Positions 63,783-64,000 of a DNA stretch of 64,000 bases are shown here, in pieces (position 1 is the first letter of the stretch; each line of letters begins with the position of its first letter). The notes beneath the pieces are model-generated. The model ran no database searches. It saw only the letters and a list, made by a program, of their open reading frames with translations, and had not been told where the DNA came from. A program made the translations under genes and the position numbers. The stretch covers positions 1,751,001 to 1,815,000 of the forward strand of contig NC_088916.1 in the NCBI RefSeq assembly GCF_963576675.1. Reading direction: 5' to 3'. Origin of the DNA: Euphorbia lathyris (taxonomy: Eukaryota; Streptophyta; Magnoliopsida; Malpighiales; Euphorbiaceae).

Positions 63783-64000
63783 CTAGTCCTCGGATAATAC
63801 CTCAAGTTCGGTATTGACAGTTGAAGTCGGTTAATTCCACCAACCGTGATTTTTCGGTGTTTTTTTTTGTGTTTTCGATAAAATATTCAACTTTTGAAAA
63901 TTTAGATTTTTTTGGGAAAAAAAATATTTTTCTCCAAAAAATTGACTTTCTCTCTCTAAAAATGTTTAGAGTGAGAAAGCTCCAAAATCCTTCTCTCCTT

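Larger units (their letters stand above)
61831..64000. mobile_element. LTR-X: probable LTR or terminal region of a further LTR retrotransposon (partial)
   Basis: A sharp break in Athila-3 gag at TGTTAGACGAGG. The first 330 bases are GC-rich (CCGCGGTCTAATCTCCCGGG, GAGTCGCCACCCACG), then the sequence is very A+T-rich to the window end. GAGTCGCCACC (complement GGTGGCGACTC) near 61975 is a phrase I associate with the U5 end of Tat/Ogre-type LTRs, which would place the element on the minus strand. No coding frame is seen. Orientation and type are uncertain. Confidence 0.5.

Overview
The window is repeat-dense nuclear DNA of a flowering plant, most likely a eudicot. It is A+T-rich and consists almost entirely of LTR retrotransposons of known plant lineages (Ty3/gypsy Tat and Athila types, Ty1/copia, a SIRE-like copia), plus one RTE-clade LINE, one Mutator-like inverted-repeat element and one small TIR element. 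I see no intact host gene, rRNA gene, tRNA gene or CRISPR array. I cannot name the species.

Left third (1-35906): two copies of one Tat-lineage Ty3/gypsy element lie head to tail and share the middle LTR (14625-15144), giving internal-LTR-internal-LTR. Each copy carries gag-pol on the + strand and, between pol and the 3' LTR, an extra intron-containing gene on the - strand (aORF). Copy 1, cut by the window start, is interrupted by a complete copia element (Copia-1, 2784-12496, target duplication AGCTC). Copy 2 is interrupted inside its reverse transcriptase by an Athila-like element (Athila-1, 18173-29457), which carries gag-protease and two ATHILA ORF-1-like genes but no reverse transcriptase or integrase.

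Middle (35907-42200): non-coding flank holding a nearly intact RTE LINE (37215-40433, 17-bp target duplication, one nonsense codon), immediately followed by a short TIR element (40447-40990).

Right part (about 42200-64000): a nest that opens to the right. Copia-2 (minus strand) contains a small Athila-like element in its 3' LTR (Athila-2, 42863-51224, target duplication TGGGC), a Mutator-like element in its RNase H (52054-52770, target duplication AAGTTTTGG) and the 3' end of a SIRE-like element in its integrase region (55140-58771). That SIRE-like element is cut by Athila-3 (58772-), whose gag is cut by a further LTR-type sequence (LTR-X, 61831-). The right halves should lie beyond the window.

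The observation I rate most interesting is regulatory. In Athila-1 and Athila-2, short GC-rich dyads with a different sequence in each family (ATCCGCGGTCGCGGAT and ATACGCGGGGCGTAT) sit upstream of the TATA box of the LTR promoter. They also sit upstream of separate TATA boxes that precede each internal ATHILA ORF-1-like gene. This suggests these gag-only or ORF1-only elements drive the extra gene from its own internal promoter under the same control as the LTR.
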